A DNA stretch of 35,647 nucleotides from Burkholderiales bacterium. GTDB taxonomy: Bacteria > Pseudomonadota > Gammaproteobacteria > Burkholderiales > Burkholderiaceae_C. Positions 34,395 through 35,647 of the stretch are shown here, in pieces. The notes beneath the pieces were generated by a model. The model worked only from the letters and a program-made list of their open reading frames with translations. It ran no database searches and had not been told where the DNA came from. Made by a program: the position numbers and the translations under genes. Each line of letters opens with the position of its first letter. The first letter of the stretch is position 1. The stretch lies in the NCBI GenBank assembly GCA_016195825.1, contig JACPYV010000165.1:1-35647 (forward strand), written 5' to 3'.

Positions 34395-34859
34395 ATGTCC
34401 GCAACGGATTGCCCGCCTCGGCGGGCCATCGAGCCGCCCGGTACGGCTGAACGGTTGATCTGCGTGATCGGCACCGCCGAGGCGTTGAGCCGCTACGAGG
34501 CGGACCTGGCCGTGCTGAACCGCGGCGAGGCCAGCCTGACCCTCTGGCGCCTGGACGATGACTTCGGTGAGCCGCCGCCCGCGGCGGACTGGGCCGACGG
34601 CCTGGTGGTGCTGAACGCCGACGTCTGGGCTGCACCCACCGGCTGCGCGCGCCTGCAGGCGCTGCTGAAGATGGCCTGGCGTTGCGGCCGTACCGTGGCG
34701 CTGTGCGGCGATGCGGTCAACTCGCTGAGCGCGTTGGGGTTTCCGGCCGACGTGCCGGCCGAGGCCGAAGGCTTGTTCCTGTGCCCCGCAGGCCCCTGCC
34801 GGGCGACATTGACCGAGTTCCTGGACGCCGTCCAGGACCAGCCGCACCGCCGTCGCTGA
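34395..34859 (+). CDS. Small protein of unknown function
   Basis: Predicted 154 residues from the ATG at 34395, which has a GGAG ribosome site; an in-frame ATG at 34377 lacks one. The pattern RLICVIGTAE, then ADGLVVLNADVW, then LLKMAWRCGRTVALCGDAVNSLSALGF resembles the strand-helix order of DJ-1/PfpI (class I amidotransferase-like) folds, where a reactive cysteine follows the GKxVAAxC strand. Here a cysteine is present in VALCGDA. The match is weak and the protein is shorter than usual, so no function is assigned. It is predicted cytoplasmic. It ends 20 bases before the convergent AsmA-family gene. Confidence 0.65.
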   Translation: MSATDCPPRRAIEPPGTAERLICVIGTAEALSRYEADLAVLNRGEASLTLWRLDDDFGEPPPAADWADGLVVLNADVWAAPTGCARLQALLKMAWRCGRTVALCGDAVNSLSALGFPADVPAEAEGLFLCPAGPCRATLTEFLDAVQDQPHRRR

Positions 34860-34879
34860 GCCACACCGGCCGCGCTGCT

Positions 34880-35647
34880 TCATTTCTTCGTCTTCACGGC
34901 ACTTGCCACTGCCGCTTCGCGGGCCGTCAGACGGCAATCCACAGGCGGCTGGTCCTCGCCCGGGTCGATGAAGGCCAGCAGCGCAGCCGGAGGCGTCAAG
35001 GCGCCCAGCGCCAGCGCAGCAATCGCCCGCGCGCCCAGGCGCTTGCCTTCCAGCGCCACGCGTGGCTGGGCCAGCGTGCCCTGCAGCCGCAGCGGCGCGC
35101 GCAGCGTCAGCGGTGAGAAGTCCTTGGGCTTGGCGACCAGGCGCAGGTCCAGCGTCTCGTCAGCCAGGCTGACGCGGCCGTCAAGGTCGATGCGGCTGTC
35201 GCGGTTGTCCATGACGGCCGTACGCGGCCTCAGCACACCGGCGTCGAAGCGGCCGTCCAACCGAGCGCAGGTCAGCGGCAGGTTCTGGTCGCCCTTTAGC
35301 AGCATGCCAAGGCCCTGGGCGATGTCCAGGCCGATGGCTTCGGTCAGCAGGTGGGACACGCTGCCGTTCTCGATGCGCAGCTGCACCGGCCCAGTCAGGC
35401 TGCCCAGCACCGCGGCCGTACTGCGGCCCTGGCCTTGCACATCCAGCTGGGCTGTCAAGCGCCCGGTCAGCGGGTTGGCGCTCAGACTCTTCGCCTCGGT
35501 CTTCAGCCAGCGCTCGACGGCCACGCCCTGGACGTCCAGGCTGGCTTGCCACTGCGGCGTGCTGGGGCCGGTGTCCAGCCGGGCCGAGCCGGTCACCTCG
35601 CCGCCCGCTACGCCCGCGTTCAAGTGGCTCAACGTCAGCACGCCGCC
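34880..35647 (-). CDS. AsmA-family protein, C-terminal part (5' end beyond the window)
   Basis: The frame is open to the window edge, so only the last 255 residues are seen. Repeating beta-strand units such as GSLTGPVQLRIENGSVSHLL, the ARLDGRFDAGVLRPRTAVMDN segment and SRIDLDGRVSLADETLDLRL are characteristic of the AsmA C-terminal domain. These large inner-membrane-anchored periplasmic proteins are implicated in outer-membrane lipid homeostasis. The end of the protein (AREAAVASAVKTKK) is basic and unstructured. It is convergent with the small unknown gene and has no evident link to the sugar operons. Confidence 0.88.
   Translation of the reverse strand, partial: GGVLTLSHLNAGVAGGEVTGSARLDTGPSTPQWQASLDVQGVAVERWLKTEAKSLSANPLTGRLTAQLDVQGQGRSTAAVLGSLTGPVQLRIENGSVSHLLTEAIGLDIAQGLGMLLKGDQNLPLTCARLDGRFDAGVLRPRTAVMDNRDSRIDLDGRVSLADETLDLRLVAKPKDFSPLTLRAPLRLQGTLAQPRVALEGKRLGARAIAALALGALTPPAALLAFIDPGEDQPPVDCRLTAREAAVASAVKTKK

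Overview
The window is high-GC DNA in which nearly every gene ends in TGA and neighbouring genes overlap by a few bases. PEP-CTERM proteins, an oxidative galactose route, TonB-dependent sugar uptake and QseBC-like signalling point to a betaproteobacterium of the Burkholderiales (Roseateles/Mitsuaria/Rubrivivax type). That placement is inferred from gene content and was not tested phylogenetically. I see no rRNA, tRNA, CRISPR array, insertion sequence or phage gene.

Left end (1-6100): the 3' part of a secreted cysteine-rich protein of unknown function, then two coupled PEP-CTERM proteins (a long beta-helix protein and a smaller one) with almost identical C-terminal anchors. They converge on an orphan NarL-type response regulator. 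Upstream of that regulator is a 32-residue membrane ORF with its own convincing promoter.

Galactan/galactose operon (6298-18765, + strand): dgoD-dgoK-dgoA, a GH35 beta-galactosidase, an SMP-30 lactonase, araF-araG-araH, a GH53 endo-beta-1,4-galactanase, an SDR dehydrogenase and a GbpR-like LysR regulator. Together they describe a complete route: galactan is cut by GH53 and GH35, the sugar is imported by the AraFGH-type ABC transporter, then oxidised, delactonised, dehydrated, phosphorylated and cleaved to pyruvate and glyceraldehyde 3-phosphate (De Ley-Doudoroff pathway). The ATPase gene araG carries an in-frame amber codon exactly where the Q-loop glutamine is expected. It is otherwise intact, so it is a fresh nonsense mutation, a sequencing error or a read-through codon.

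Alpha-glucan operon (18790-28923, - strand): TonB-dependent receptor, GH13 alpha-amylase, flavin-dependent tryptophan-halogenase-like protein, GH97 alpha-glucosidase, FucP/GluP-type sugar permease and an RpiR-type regulator with an unusual N-terminal domain. Each junction is an overlap or a gap of a few bases. The inferred job is import of maltodextrin across the outer membrane, hydrolysis to glucose in the periplasm and glucose uptake.

Right end (29285-35647): an OmpR/QseC-like two-component pair divergent from the TonB receptor gene; a detoxification cassette (MFS efflux pump plus TetX-like flavin monooxygenase, divergent from a MarR regulator over two identical palindromes); a small unrecognised protein; and the C-terminal part of an AsmA-family protein running off the window.
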